A stretch of DNA of 7,521 nt from Clostridia bacterium (GTDB lineage: Bacteria > Bacillota > Clostridia > Oscillospirales > CAG-272). Positions 7,188 through 7,521 of the stretch are shown here, one piece after another. Position 1 is the stretch's first letter. Each line of letters begins with the position of its first letter. Position numbers and translations under genes: made by a program. A model generated the notes under the pieces. The model had not been told where the DNA came from, searched no databases, and worked only from the letters and a program-made list of their open reading frames with translations. The stretch is from NCBI GenBank assembly GCA_017556845.1, contig JAFYMA010000174.1:1-7521 (forward strand), written 5' to 3'.

Positions 7188-7223
7188 CAAAAGTTGACGG
7201 ACAGTTGAGGTTTTGTTGAATAT
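7180..7223. repeat. Perfect 13-bp inverted repeat, candidate operator
   Basis: The arms are ATATTCAACAAAA at 7180-7192 and TTTTGTTGAATAT at 7211-7223, exact reverse complements separated by 18 bases. The spacer contains two more GTTGA pentamers (7193-7197 and 7204-7208). The left arm overlaps a candidate leftward -35 element, and the right arm lies between candidate rightward -35 and -10 elements. Low GC content and an 18-base spacer without a U-tract fit a protein-binding dyad better than a transcription terminator. Which protein binds is unknown; the adjacent response regulator is a natural candidate. Confidence 0.7.
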
Positions 7224-7234
7224 AGCGGTATATA
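7205..7234 (+). promoter_or_regulatory. Candidate promoter for the response regulator gene, overlapping the inverted repeat
   Basis: TTGAGG (7205-7210) and TATATA (7229-7234) are separated by 18 bases. An overlapping perfect TATAAT at 7231-7236 would leave a 20-base spacer with the same -35, so the true -10 may depend on an activator. The right arm of the inverted repeat occupies most of the spacer. The start of transcription would fall near 7241, leaving a leader of about 110 nt. Confidence 0.4.
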
Positions 7235-7236
7235 AT

Positions 7237-7319
7237 TACGCTTGAAGACGTTATCAGATCTATGACGAAATAACATTTCAACAACATCATTCAAACAAAA
7301 GCTTAAAGTTCAAGGCGTA
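7237..7319 (+). repeat. Long-range imperfect inverted repeat in the response regulator leader
   Basis: TACGCTTGAA (7237-7246) can pair with TTCAAGGCGTA (7309-7319), giving ten base pairs with one bulged G (7314) and enclosing 62 bases. Inside, GTTAT (7250-7254) can pair with ATAAC (7270-7274). If transcription starts near 7241 the first few bases of the 5' arm would be missing. I cannot match it to a known riboswitch or leader class and it could be chance. Confidence 0.25.
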
Positions 7320-7339
7320 GTATTTTAAAGGGACAGACA

Positions 7340-7346
7340 AAGGAGG
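7340..7346 (+). promoter_or_regulatory. Ribosome binding site of the response regulator gene
   Basis: AAGGAGG with six bases to the ATG at 7353 is a near-ideal Shine-Dalgarno sequence and fixes the start. Confidence 0.9.
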
Positions 7347-7352
7347 ATACTG

Positions 7353-7521
7353 ATGTTTCAGATACTGATCGCAGAGGACGACCGTGAGCTTCGCCAGCTT
7401 TTCGGTCACGTGCTTATAAAAAACGGTTATTCGGTAACGGGTGTTTCAAACGGTAAGGAGGCGCTTGATGCCATTGACAGAGAAAGATTTGATCTTATAA
7501 TATCGGATATTATGATGCCGA
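7353..7521 (+). CDS. Response regulator receiver domain, N-terminal part, cut by window edge
   Basis: The first 56 codons of a two-component response regulator are visible, transcribed away from cdaA. The receiver domain begins with the usual strand and acidic pocket (ILIAEDD at 4-10, so E8/D9 with D10 bind the metal). A second strand and helix follow, then the phosphoacceptor D52 in LIISDIMMP. The conserved Thr/Ser, the Lys and any output domain lie beyond the edge, so the subfamily (OmpR, NarL, LytTR or other) cannot be told. The start ATG at 7353 is well supported by AAGGAGG at 7340-7346, 6 nt upstream. A sensor kinase gene probably follows but is not seen. An inverted-repeat element about 130 nt upstream could be a binding site for this regulator, which is an inference. 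Confidence 0.95.
   Translation, partial: MFQILIAEDDRELRQLFGHVLIKNGYSVTGVSNGKEALDAIDRERFDLIISDIMMP

Larger units (their letters stand above)
7015..7352. other. Divergent intergenic region between cdaA and the response regulator gene
   Basis: This 338-base stretch contains no supported gene. About 7020-7110 is very AT-rich and holds the likely proximal cdaA promoter. The middle (7134-7223) carries repeated TCAAC/GTTGA pentamers and a perfect 13-bp inverted repeat flanked by promoter-like elements in both directions. The right part (about 7240-7352) is the probable leader of the response regulator mRNA. No classical GC-rich hairpin with a U-tract terminator was seen. Confidence 0.8.

Noticed and set aside
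7180..7223. The 13-bp inverted repeat considered as a bidirectional terminator
   Set aside because: The stem is AT-rich, the loop is 18 bases, no U-tract follows in either direction, and both flanking genes point away from it, so there is nothing for it to terminate.

Overview
The window looks like a chromosomal housekeeping segment from a low-to-moderate GC Firmicute, most likely a gut-type Clostridia (Ruminococcaceae/Oscillospiraceae or Lachnospiraceae are guesses). The reasons are strong AAGGAGG-type ribosome binding sites, a CdaA/CdaR (YbbR) pair, a long-form RecJ beside a RelA/SpoT-type gene, and an AT-rich intergenic region. No mobile element, CRISPR array, tRNA or rRNA was seen.

Layout: positions 7014 down to 1 hold six tightly packed genes, all on the minus strand. 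In transcription order they are cdaA (diadenylate cyclase), cdaR (YbbR-repeat membrane partner), an FAD-dependent oxidoreductase of unassigned function, a small RseC/MucC-like membrane protein, recJ (5'-3' ssDNA exonuclease), and the start of rel, the (p)ppGpp synthetase/hydrolase, which runs off the left edge. Gaps are 14 nt, a 4-nt overlap (GTGA), 22, 19 and 12 nt, and no terminator is visible between genes, so they probably form one operon. Positions 7015-7352 are an AT-rich divergent intergenic region. From 7353 rightward the plus strand carries the first 56 codons of a response regulator.

How the genes fit together: CdaA makes the second messenger c-di-AMP and CdaR is its usual membrane-bound, outward-facing regulator. 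The last gene, rel, makes and/or degrades (p)ppGpp. The apparent transcription unit therefore starts with one nucleotide messenger and ends with another, with a DNA repair nuclease and two proteins suggestive of redox or envelope functions between them. Physiological cross-talk between c-di-AMP and (p)ppGpp is known in Firmicutes; a shared transcript here is an inference from spacing.

The least explained element is in the divergent intergenic region. A perfect 13-bp inverted repeat (arms 7180-7192 and 7211-7223) lies inside a run of five TCAAC/GTTGA pentamers spaced 9-11 bp apart, with two further copies outside. It overlaps plausible promoter elements in both directions, so it is a good candidate operator, perhaps for the adjacent response regulator. 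I did not find clear evidence of a wholly new multi-gene system; the genes are recognisable families in a somewhat unusual order.
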